From: CAZXIY01 sp964640935
Lineage (GTDB): Archaea > Thermoplasmatota > Thermoplasmata > Methanomassiliicoccales > Methanomethylophilaceae
Direction of reading: 5' to 3'
DNA: 29,961 nt
NCBI GenBank assembly: GCA_964640935.1
Contig: CAZXIY010000006.1
Coordinates: 1-29,961, forward strand
Part shown: in pieces, positions 7,838 through 14,016 of the stretch
How positions within the stretch are numbered: position 1 is the stretch's first letter
Layout of the letters: each line of letters opens with the position of its first letter
Notes under the pieces: model-generated
Database searches by the model: none
What the model was told of the DNA's origin: nothing
The model's input: only the letters and a program-made list of their open reading frames with translations
Made by a program: the position numbers and the translations under genes

Positions 7838-8061
7838 GTTATGGTCGGCGAACGACCCTGTACCGCAACTGCCCGTACACTGTCGATGCAATATTTCAGC
7901 ATATCTGCACAACGCCGCACCCGTACTGCGGCTGATCGGACCGCAGAATCTGCCGTACAACGGGCACATATCAGTGCCAGATGTATTCGCTGTCTTCGCA
8001 GACGATATGCTGTGCCACCGAACACCCGGACGTGTATGCGAACAGCTTGCCGTTCCGTCAG
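7838..8061. other. Divergent intergenic region between rpoK and the DUF2240 gene
   Basis: This stretch between two divergent promoters has no convincing gene. It contains a small inverted repeat (CTGCGG 7926-7931 with CCGCAG 7941-7946) and several scattered CCGTAC/GTAC words. The open frames that cross it are upstream extensions of rpoK and of the DUF2240 gene without recognisable protein sequence. Confidence 0.4.
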
Positions 8062-8070
8062 TTTTTATAT
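8062..8070 (+). promoter_or_regulatory. TATA box of the DUF2240 gene
   Basis: TTTTTATAT is centred 28 nt upstream of the ATG at 8095. This supports that ATG rather than one at 7981. Confidence 0.65.
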
Positions 8071-8094
8071 CTCTTCCATCATCAAAGACACAGT

Positions 8095-8607
8095 ATGACC
8101 GACAGTCTGATCACCTGCGCTGCCGCGTTCCTCCGCAACAAAGGGAAGAACGTCATAACGGAGAAGGAGTTCCTGATGAGCATATCCATGGATCTCCACT
8201 GGATGCCGTACGGCGACGCTCAGAAGGTCCTGGCGGCGATGTTGACCGCAGGCGTACTGGAAAAGAACGGCGAATATCTGAAACCGTCCTTCGATGTCGC
8301 GGAAGTGGATGTCCCCGTGGCATACAGACCGTCCCGCGAACTTATTGCTTCCGCAGGAAGCAAAACCTCTGTGCCAGCCAAACAGCAACCGGCCAAACAG
8401 CAGAAGAGCACGGATGTGTTCCCGATGCTCATGACCGAGGCCGTCGAGGCCGGTATGGAGAAGAGGGATTTCATCTCCGAGTGCAACGTCGTACAGAAGA
8501 AACTGAATATCGACATCGCGGCGGCGGGACTGCTGGTCCTGAGGGACCGCGGAGTCGATATAGGACCGTTCGTAGAACGTACCTACGAATCGGTCATGAG
8601 AAAGTGA
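8095..8607 (+). CDS. DUF2240 family protein
   Basis: The 170-residue protein resembles the archaeal DUF2240 family, whose function is unknown. The N-terminal part (FLRNKGKNVITEKEFLMSIS, DLHWMPYGDAQKVLAAML, GVLEKNGEYLKPSFDVAEV) looks like a winged-helix fold followed by the family's conserved FDVAEVDVPVAYRPSREL segment. A low-complexity KQQPAKQQKS linker separates it from a helical C-terminal part. The open frame extends upstream to 7981, but the promoter position indicates that translation begins at 8095. It converges with aMBF1, with a single base between the two stop codons. Confidence 0.75.
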   Translation: MTDSLITCAAAFLRNKGKNVITEKEFLMSISMDLHWMPYGDAQKVLAAMLTAGVLEKNGEYLKPSFDVAEVDVPVAYRPSRELIASAGSKTSVPAKQQPAKQQKSTDVFPMLMTEAVEAGMEKRDFISECNVVQKKLNIDIAAAGLLVLRDRGVDIGPFVERTYESVMRK

Positions 8608-8608
8608 A

Positions 8609-9109
8609 TCATCCTTTTCTGATGAAATTGCTGAGGGTCATCTTGTTACCGGACGCCCCTCCGCCGATGCTCCCGCCGGAGGACACCGTCTCCCTGAGGG
8701 AGATATCCAATGCCTTCTCCAATTTCTTGAGGAGCTTGTCGTCGGGTATGAGGTCATTCGCCTCTATCTTGGCGAGCGTGCCCTTCTTCTCGCTTATCGA
8801 GGCCGCGAACTTATCCATGTCCATGCCTCTCGCGACACGTGCGTCCCTGATCTTTCCGCCGTAGTCGTCGACGAGCTCCACCGTCTCCGTTCCGGCATAG
8901 ACGTCCTTGGTCTGCATGCGCTTCTCGCGCTTCTGAAGTCTCTGTTCGATGACCTGTGCGCTCGGTGCCGGTGCGGCGCCTTTCGACGGTGCATTTCCCC
9001 TGTTCTCGTCACCGAATTTGGCGCAGTTGGGGCAAACGTCGAGCCTAGAACCTTCGATGAACACCGGTTTGGTGACCGGCACTTCCTTACCGCACATTTC
9101 GCAGATCAT
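8609..9109 (-). CDS. Archaeal multiprotein bridging factor 1 (zinc ribbon plus HTH)
   Basis: The 166-residue product is an aMBF1-type protein: an N-terminal zinc ribbon (C3, C6, C26, C29), a flexible linker (about 35-60) and a Cro/CI-type helix-turn-helix (about 83-140: GGKIRDARVARGMDMDKFA, KGTLAKIEANDLIPD). Archaeal MBF1 associates with ribosomes and the transcription machinery; a precise role is unsettled. The C-terminal tail is Gly/Ser-rich. The frame is open to 9316, but the ATG at 9109 begins at the zinc ribbon and has a TATA box 29 nt upstream. It is divergent from the PAN gene. Confidence 0.92.
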   Translation of the reverse strand: MICEMCGKEVPVTKPVFIEGSRLDVCPNCAKFGDENRGNAPSKGAAPAPSAQVIEQRLQKREKRMQTKDVYAGTETVELVDDYGGKIRDARVARGMDMDKFAASISEKKGTLAKIEANDLIPDDKLLKKLEKALDISLRETVSSGGSIGGGASGNKMTLSNFIRKG

Positions 9110-9133
9110 CGATACGTCATTAGAACGACGACA

Positions 9134-9142
9134 TAGATAAAC
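9134..9142 (-). promoter_or_regulatory. TATA box of aMBF1
   Basis: GTTTATCTA on the minus strand is centred about 29 nt upstream of the ATG at 9109. Confidence 0.55.
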
Positions 9143-9180
9143 ATTCCATCGTTTTCCTTCGAACGGAGGGATTCGCTGTG

Positions 9181-9232
9181 CGTCCCGAAGGGAAGGAGGG
9201 CACATGTCCGGCGGCAGGCCCGCTTCGGGACG
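9181..9232. other. Long stem-loop in the aMBF1/PAN intergenic region
   Basis: CGTCCCGAAG (9181-9190) and CTTCGGGACG (9223-9232) are a perfect 10-bp inverted repeat. Inside it GGGC (9198-9201) can pair with GCCC (9218-9221). It lies upstream of the assigned promoters of both flanking genes. On the minus strand a TATA-like CTTTATTATT (complement of 9253-9262) would start a transcript at about the first base of the stem, so a small RNA or a structured long aMBF1 leader is possible. Confidence 0.45.
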
Positions 9233-9252
9233 GGTGGGTCGCGCGACATTAG

Positions 9253-9262
9253 AATAATAAAG
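9253..9262 (+). promoter_or_regulatory. TATA-like box of the PAN gene
   Basis: AATAATAAAG is centred about 38 nt upstream of the PAN ATG at 9296, giving an expected leader of about 12 nt. The same bases read CTTTATTATT on the other strand. Confidence 0.5.
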
Positions 9263-9295
9263 GTTGGGGGTATAGAGGAGAACCACGGAAGTGTA

Positions 9296-10513
9296 ATGCA
9301 GATGGACAGCTCCCAAAATGACGAATTGACATCGGAACTCAAGACCAAGGTCATGGCGCTTGAGGAGAAGAATGTCAGATTGATGGAAGATCTCCAGAAC
9401 GCTGAGAATGAGAAGCGCTATTCGGAGAGTGAGTTATTCAGACTGCAGAAGGACCTCACCAGGATCAGGACCGAGATGGAGAGGCTGAAGAGCCCTCCGC
9501 TCATCATAGGGACGCTCAGGGACATCCTCCCGGACAACCGCGTCGTCGTGAAGAGCTCCACCGGCCCCGATTTCATCGTTTCCGTATCCACATACTGCCC
9601 GCCCGAGGATCTTATCCCCGGATCGAGGGTCTCCCTCAACAAGCAGTCCCTTTCGGTCATGAGCGTCCTCCCGGCCCCTCTTGACCCTGTGGTCACGGGC
9701 GCCGAGATCGTCGACAAGCCGAACATCACATACGACGACATCGGCGGACTCAAACAGCAGATGCTGGAGCTTCGCGAAGCCGTCGAGGATCCGCTCCTCA
9801 GACCCGAGCTCTACGCGAAGGTCGGTATCGAACCGCCGAAAGGCGTCCTTCTCGTCGGGCCTCCGGGCACCGGAAAGACCCTCATGGCAAAGGCCGTCGC
9901 CCATGCGACGAACGCTACGTTCATAAGGCTCGTCGGATCCGAACTCGTCCAGAAATACATCGGCGAGGGAGCGAGGCTCGTACGCGAGCTCTTCGAGCTT
10001 GCGAAAGAGAAGGCACCCAGCATAATATTCATCGACGAACTCGACTCGGTCGGAGCGAAGAGGCTCGATGTCGCGACATCCGGGGACAGAGAGGTCCAGA
10101 GGACCCTTATGCAGCTCCTTTCGGAGCTCGACGGATTCACGCCCATGAGCAACGTCAAGATCATCGGAGCGACCAACAGGCCCGACATACTCGACGACGC
10201 TCTCCTCAGACCCGGAAGATTCGACCGTATCATCGATATCGGACTCCCGGACATCGAGGGACGCACGGAGATATTCAAGATCCACATCGCCCACATGAAC
10301 ACCGCCGAGGATGTCGACGCAAGAAAGATCGCCGACATGACGGAAGGTGCTTCCGGAGCGGAGATCAAATCGATCTGCACCGAGGCCGGTATGCTGGCCA
10401 TAAGGGACGGACGCGACACTGTCACGGCCGATGATTTCCTCAAAGCGAAGATAAAAGTGCTCGAAGCGGGCAGGAACAAGGTAAAACAGGCTCCCGCCCT
10501 TATGTTCGGATGA
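9296..10513 (+). CDS. pan: Proteasome-activating nucleotidase
   Basis: The 405-residue AAA+ ATPase unfolds substrates and feeds them into the 20S proteasome. Domains in order: a coiled coil (about 8-65), an OB domain (about 70-130) and an AAA+ domain with Walker A GPPGTGKT (188-195), Walker B IIFIDELD (243-250), sensor-1 asparagine N294 and arginine fingers near R305/R308. The C-terminal residues are Met-Phe-Gly, so the HbYX docking motif has Phe in place of Tyr. ATG 9296 is used; an in-frame ATG at 9302 is possible. The stop is 3 bp from the end of the convergent GPN gene. Confidence 0.95.
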   Translation: MQMDSSQNDELTSELKTKVMALEEKNVRLMEDLQNAENEKRYSESELFRLQKDLTRIRTEMERLKSPPLIIGTLRDILPDNRVVVKSSTGPDFIVSVSTYCPPEDLIPGSRVSLNKQSLSVMSVLPAPLDPVVTGAEIVDKPNITYDDIGGLKQQMLELREAVEDPLLRPELYAKVGIEPPKGVLLVGPPGTGKTLMAKAVAHATNATFIRLVGSELVQKYIGEGARLVRELFELAKEKAPSIIFIDELDSVGAKRLDVATSGDREVQRTLMQLLSELDGFTPMSNVKIIGATNRPDILDDALLRPGRFDRIIDIGLPDIEGRTEIFKIHIAHMNTAEDVDARKIADMTEGASGAEIKSICTEAGMLAIRDGRDTVTADDFLKAKIKVLEAGRNKVKQAPALMFG

Positions 10514-10516
10514 ACA

Positions 10517-11281
10517 TCACTCCGGGTCCGTATCCTCTCCGCCGAAGAATTCGAGCTGCGTTGCGGCGTAAAGCTCCTCGAGACCTATGTTCTCGGTAGC
10601 CGAGACCGCACGCATCTCGCCGAATATCCCGACGTTCTCCAGCGCTCTGTAGAGTTCCGAACCGACGACGGTCTCGGGACTCTTGTCGTTGTCAAGGAGA
10701 TCGTCGTAAAGGCTCTCCGGATCGGTGTACCAGTTGAGGAGCTTGTTCTTCTCGGCCTCCTGTATGAGGTCTGTCTTCGTCAGGACGTTGAAAACCGGCA
10801 GCTGGAGCCTGAACTGGACCAGCGACGAAAGGACAAGGTTGGAAACGAATCCGTTCGATGTCTTGCAGAGCATCGGATCCGAAAGGTAGACGACCAGCGA
10901 TTTCTCTTTTCCGAGAGCGTCGATGATGACGTTGGACGACTCCCTGAACGCGAACAGCTCGAGCTGTCCGGGCGTGTCCACGAGAACGTATTCCGTCTTG
11001 ACCTTATCCAGTACATCGGTGAGCTTCTTCACGTTGACCGCCATGAGATCGGCGGCGACGACCTGAGCACCGTTAGGTCCGAGAGAATATTCCTCCATGA
11101 CCTCGTCGAGTGCGACCCATTCCCTGATGTCGATGTCCGCCTCGTAAGGTATCGTGTCGACGCCGGGATCGAGATTCACGATCATCGAATCCACGCCGTT
11201 GTTGTCGAGCCATTCCTTATACGCTTTTACCAGCGTACTCTTCCCGCTGCCTGCCGTGCCCACGAAGTATACGAATCTCAT
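10517..11281 (-). CDS. GPN-loop GTPase
   Basis: The 254-residue protein is an archaeal GPN-loop GTPase, related to the eukaryotic GPN1-3 proteins involved in RNA polymerase assembly; the archaeal role is unproven. Motifs: P-loop GTAGSGKST (8-16), the signature GPN tripeptide at 68-70 (SLGPNGAQ), DTPGQLELF in the G3 region, TKTDLI in the G4 region and an SA motif near the C-terminus. The ATG at 11281 is preceded by AAGGAAGG; an in-frame ATG at 11308 would add nine residues without homology. I could not find a convincing TATA box. It is divergent from the membrane protein gene at 11381. Confidence 0.92.
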   Translation of the reverse strand: MRFVYFVGTAGSGKSTLVKAYKEWLDNNGVDSMIVNLDPGVDTIPYEADIDIREWVALDEVMEEYSLGPNGAQVVAADLMAVNVKKLTDVLDKVKTEYVLVDTPGQLELFAFRESSNVIIDALGKEKSLVVYLSDPMLCKTSNGFVSNLVLSSLVQFRLQLPVFNVLTKTDLIQEAEKNKLLNWYTDPESLYDDLLDNDKSPETVVGSELYRALENVGIFGEMRAVSATENIGLEELYAATQLEFFGGEDTDPE

Positions 11282-11350
11282 TGGAACCCTTCCTTCCTTC
11301 GTTAGCATTGAATGTACTGATAACGTTTTCCGTGATTTCGTGGAGCATAG

Positions 11351-11359
11351 TTATTTATT
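11351..11359 (+). promoter_or_regulatory. TATA box of the DUF998-type gene
   Basis: TTATTTATT is centred 26 nt upstream of the ATG at 11381, predicting a leaderless mRNA. Confidence 0.65.
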
Positions 11360-11380
11360 GACTAAAAGAGAGTTCGGCCC

Positions 11381-11950
11381 ATGAATTCGGACAAAGTGTC
11401 CTACGGGAACGTAGGCTTCACAGGCATCCTGGCGGTTGCCGTAGTCATATTCTCATGGCTCTTCGCCGCGTCCATCGACACGACGTGGGTATTCGGAGAG
11501 GACATGATGAGCGACCTTGGCGTCTCCAGCTTCGAAGGCGCGAAGATGCTATTCAACCTCGGCTTCTGCCTCATGGGCGGAGTTCTGACGGCGATCTTCG
11601 GCATCCTGTTCGCATGCAAGAACGACACGGTCGGCGGAACATCGTTCGGCGTCATCATTGCCTTCGCCGGAATATGCCTCATGGGCATCGGGATCTTCAC
11701 ATCCGACAGCACCTTCCACACCCCCATCGCATCCGCGTTGGGCGTGTTCGCCCTGTTCGCCGTCATCGTCATGACGATCCAGAACTGGGCCGACAAGAAG
11801 ATGGTCCTCGGCGGAGTGGGTTTCGTAGCCATTGTCATCGTCGCATACATGGCGTTGACATCGAGCATGGAGATGTTCGAGCCCGTATGCTCGATACTCG
11901 CAATCATCTACATCGGCATACAGTCGATGGCCGTATTGGCCAAAGCGTAA
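11381..11950 (+). CDS. DUF998-like integral membrane protein
   Basis: The 189-residue protein has six predicted membrane helices and almost no soluble domain. The first part (GNVGFTGILAVAVVIFSWLF, then a loop with DMMSDLGVSSFEGAKMLFN) follows the DUF998 pattern of an SDLG loop between helices 1 and 2. Function is unknown. The ATG is positioned as expected for a leaderless transcript. A short G/C hairpin right after the stop codon ends the unit, so it is probably monocistronic. Confidence 0.75.
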   Translation: MNSDKVSYGNVGFTGILAVAVVIFSWLFAASIDTTWVFGEDMMSDLGVSSFEGAKMLFNLGFCLMGGVLTAIFGILFACKNDTVGGTSFGVIIAFAGICLMGIGIFTSDSTFHTPIASALGVFALFAVIVMTIQNWADKKMVLGGVGFVAIVIVAYMALTSSMEMFEPVCSILAIIYIGIQSMAVLAKA

Positions 11951-11956
11951 TGCTCT

Positions 11957-11975
11957 AGGGGGAAAAACTCCCCCT
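11957..11975. terminator. Compact G/C hairpin after the DUF998-type gene
   Basis: AGGGGG (11957-11962) pairs with CCCCCT (11970-11975) across the loop AAAAACT, seven bases after the stop codon. Confidence 0.65.
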
Positions 11976-12010
11976 TCAAACAATTTCCAGCATACTTCTG
12001 ACAGAAGAGT

Positions 12011-12020
12011 TAATAAAAAG
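12011..12020 (+). promoter_or_regulatory. TATA-like box of the small membrane protein gene
   Basis: TAATAAAAAG is centred about 34 nt upstream of the ATG at 12049 and only 7 nt before an ATG at 12022, which would therefore not be in the transcript. Confidence 0.55.
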
Positions 12021-12048
12021 GATGTCTATTCGACCAACAGGTGCATTT

Positions 12049-12417
12049 ATGAACGAGAGACCTAGCAATGTCGTCGCCGCATCCGCCCTGGCAATCATCG
12101 GCGGTATCGTGGCAATAGCGGCTATGGCCTGGAATTTCGATGCCAACAGCAGCAACGTGCTATGGAGCGTTGGACTCATGCTGCTTATCGCAGTTATGTT
12201 CTTCGCGTCCGCCGGCTTCCTCTACCAGAACGGTAAGGGGAACTGGTACGGATTGCTTTTCATCTGTTTCCTCAACGTCGCCGTATTGATATGCGACCTC
12301 ATCAACGGAACCGTGAACAAGCCTTTCGGAGCCGCTCTGCTCGTCATCGCTATTGCAGTCGCTCTCCTGTCATCCCTCGGTTCCACATCCAAGTGGATCG
12401 AGATGGACAGGATCTAA
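12049..12417 (+). CDS. Small four-helix membrane protein, unknown
   Basis: The 122-residue protein consists almost entirely of four hydrophobic helices: about 9-27, 38-58, 66-84 and 92-110. I recognise no family and no catalytic residues. A short basic N-terminus (NERPSN) and a C-terminal STSKWIEMDRI tail suggest a simple membrane protein. The frame begins at 12022, but the TATA box position favours the ATG at 12049. It follows the DUF998-type gene, from which a terminator hairpin separates it. Confidence 0.65.
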   Translation: MNERPSNVVAASALAIIGGIVAIAAMAWNFDANSSNVLWSVGLMLLIAVMFFASAGFLYQNGKGNWYGLLFICFLNVAVLICDLINGTVNKPFGAALLVIAIAVALLSSLGSTSKWIEMDRI

Positions 12418-12480
12418 ACCATTTCCCACCTTTTCTTCTCCCCTACAACTCGCGTTGATACCTAATCGTTTTATGGTAAC

Positions 12481-12490
12481 ATATTTATTG
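12481..12490 (+). promoter_or_regulatory. TATA box of the riboflavin kinase gene
   Basis: ATATTTATTG is centred about 24 nt upstream of the ATG at 12509 and decides between that start and the upstream in-frame ATG at 12473. Confidence 0.65.
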
Positions 12491-12508
12491 AGAACGGCAG
12501 ATACAGCG

Positions 12509-13168
12509 ATGATGGATGAGAAATACACCTTCGCTCTGAGAAAGATCGCTCTTCTAGGCGGCATTGACGACTACATCGCCGTATCCTCCCGCGAGCTCGG
12601 AAGCACACTGGAAATGAGCCAACAGTCGGCATCTAAGAGGATCCTCGAACTTCTGGACGAGAAGCTCATCGTCCGCGACCTCGGGGCCAGAAGGCAGCGC
12701 ATAAAGCTCACCGAGAAGGGCGTTGACGAACTCAAGAAAGAGTATAACGAATACCGCCGCGTGTTCGAACTTGCGGATCACATCGTCATCCACGGAAGCG
12801 TCACCTCGGGAATGGGCGAAGGCGGCTACTACATCTGTCAGAAGCAGTACATGGATCAATTCGAGTCCGTACTCGGATTCAGACCCTTCGAAGGGACGCT
12901 GAACCTCACCATCGACAAAGAGGACGTCGGAAAGCTCGATCTCATCAGGAGCACGGCCGGACATCTCGTCCACGGATTCTCCAGCGAAGGAAGGAGCTTC
13001 GGCGACGTCATCGCATACAAGGCGAAGATACGCAACATAGAGTGTGCGGTCGTGGTCCCGGAGAGATCCCACTACAAAGAGGTCATCGAGATCATCTGCC
13101 AATACCATCTCAGAAGGACCCTCAGCCTCACTGACGGGAGCCGCGTCGACCTCAGGGTCGATCTTTGA
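12509..13168 (+). CDS. ribK: CTP-dependent riboflavin kinase with N-terminal winged helix
   Basis: The 219-residue protein joins a winged helix-turn-helix (about 1-85; SSRELGSTLEMSQQSASKRI is the recognition region) to an archaeal riboflavin kinase domain (about 90-219), which makes FMN using CTP rather than ATP. Kinase motifs are GSVTSGMGEGGYY (96-108), RPFEGTLNLTI (about 125-135) and the C-terminal SRVDLRV. The two-domain layout and length match those known from Thermoplasma, whereas the shorter methanogen RibK lacks the HTH. The HTH suggests the enzyme may double as a regulator of flavin genes. A DNA hairpin separates it from convergent purQ. Confidence 0.92.
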   Translation: MMDEKYTFALRKIALLGGIDDYIAVSSRELGSTLEMSQQSASKRILELLDEKLIVRDLGARRQRIKLTEKGVDELKKEYNEYRRVFELADHIVIHGSVTSGMGEGGYYICQKQYMDQFESVLGFRPFEGTLNLTIDKEDVGKLDLIRSTAGHLVHGFSSEGRSFGDVIAYKAKIRNIECAVVVPERSHYKEVIEIICQYHLRRTLSLTDGSRVDLRVDL

Positions 13169-13177
13169 ACGAAAATC

Positions 13178-13195
13178 GGGGGGTTATCACCCCCC
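13178..13195. terminator. G6/C6 hairpin between convergent ribK and purQ
   Basis: GGGGGG (13178-13183) pairs with CCCCCC (13190-13195), loop TTATCA. T-rich sequence follows on the plus strand. It could serve both converging genes. Confidence 0.65.
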
Positions 13196-13200
13196 TGTGT

Positions 13201-14016
13201 TCATTTTAGAAGTTTGTCCATCACCGAGCGGAAGACCACGAGGCCGTCCCCTTCTTCGGAAGAGTATCCTCTCGTCCAGTCCGGGTGCGTGAATCTCGAT
13301 ATCACACGCTCCGGATGGGGCATCATGCCCATGACGTTCCCGGCCGGGTTGCATATGCCCGCGATGTCCGACGGCGAACCGTTGGGATTCCACGGGTACT
13401 CTGCCTTCTCGCCGTTCGGACCGACGTAGCGGAACACGATCTGGTCGTTGTCCTCCAGCTTCTCGACGAATTTCGGATCCATGCTCAGAAGTTTCCCTTC
13501 CGCGTGGGCCGACGGTATCATCAGGATCTTCTTCGACGGTATCTCCGAAGCGAAGATGCACTTGCCGCGGTTGTCGTTCCTGAGAAGTGTCGGGCGGCAT
13601 TCGAACCTTGCCGAATCGTTGGTGTACAGGGCTGCCGTAGGCTGCGGCGACATCGTTTCATCGAACGCCGGAAGGAGTCCGAGCTCCACGAGTATCTGGA
13701 AACCGTTGCACACGCCCAGAACGGGCTTTCCCGCGTCGACGAAATCGACGAGCTTCGGTCCGACGGTGGATTTGATCCTCGCGGCGAATATCGCTCCCGC
13801 GCGGACATAGTCCCCGGCGGAGAATCCGCCCGGAAGGGCGAGTATGTCGTAATCCTCGAGATCCCTCTTCAGATCGTCGTCGACCTGGCCGGCGAGCTGC
13901 TTGAGATGCACCTTCTCCGGGGATGCCCCCACGACCTTGAAGGCCTCGTACATCTCATCCTCGCAGTTCGTCCCCTCTATCCTGAGGACGCATACCTTCA
14001 CATCCTTCGCTTTCAT
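13201..14016 (-). CDS. purQ: Phosphoribosylformylglycinamidine synthase, glutaminase subunit PurQ
   Basis: The 271-residue class I glutamine amidotransferase provides ammonia to PurL for conversion of FGAR to FGAM in purine synthesis. The N-terminus (VCVLRIEGTNCEDEMYEAF), the LPGGFSAGDYVRAGA segment, the nucleophile motif GVCNGFQ and the HAEGK and HPER motifs with the catalytic His/Glu are all visible. The ATG at 14016 overlaps the purL stop codon (ATGA), so translation is coupled. It is the last gene of the purSLQ operon. Confidence 0.96.
   Translation of the reverse strand: MKAKDVKVCVLRIEGTNCEDEMYEAFKVVGASPEKVHLKQLAGQVDDDLKRDLEDYDILALPGGFSAGDYVRAGAIFAARIKSTVGPKLVDFVDAGKPVLGVCNGFQILVELGLLPAFDETMSPQPTAALYTNDSARFECRPTLLRNDNRGKCIFASEIPSKKILMIPSAHAEGKLLSMDPKFVEKLEDNDQIVFRYVGPNGEKAEYPWNPNGSPSDIAGICNPAGNVMGMMPHPERVISRFTHPDWTRGYSSEEGDGLVVFRSVMDKLLK

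Noticed and set aside
7926..7946. Small inverted repeat CTGCGG/CCGCAG between rpoK and DUF2240 as a possible ncRNA or terminator
   Set aside because: Only six base pairs, no T-run and no promoter positioned for it.
7981..8094. N-terminal extension of the DUF2240 protein from ATG 7981
   Set aside because: The TATA box at 8062-8070 lies inside it and the extra residues do not resemble the family.
9171..9232. H/ACA guide RNA on the minus strand
   Set aside because: An ACA follows the stem, but the internal loop is about 1 nt on one side and 7 nt on the other, and no K-turn is evident, so this specific assignment is not supported.
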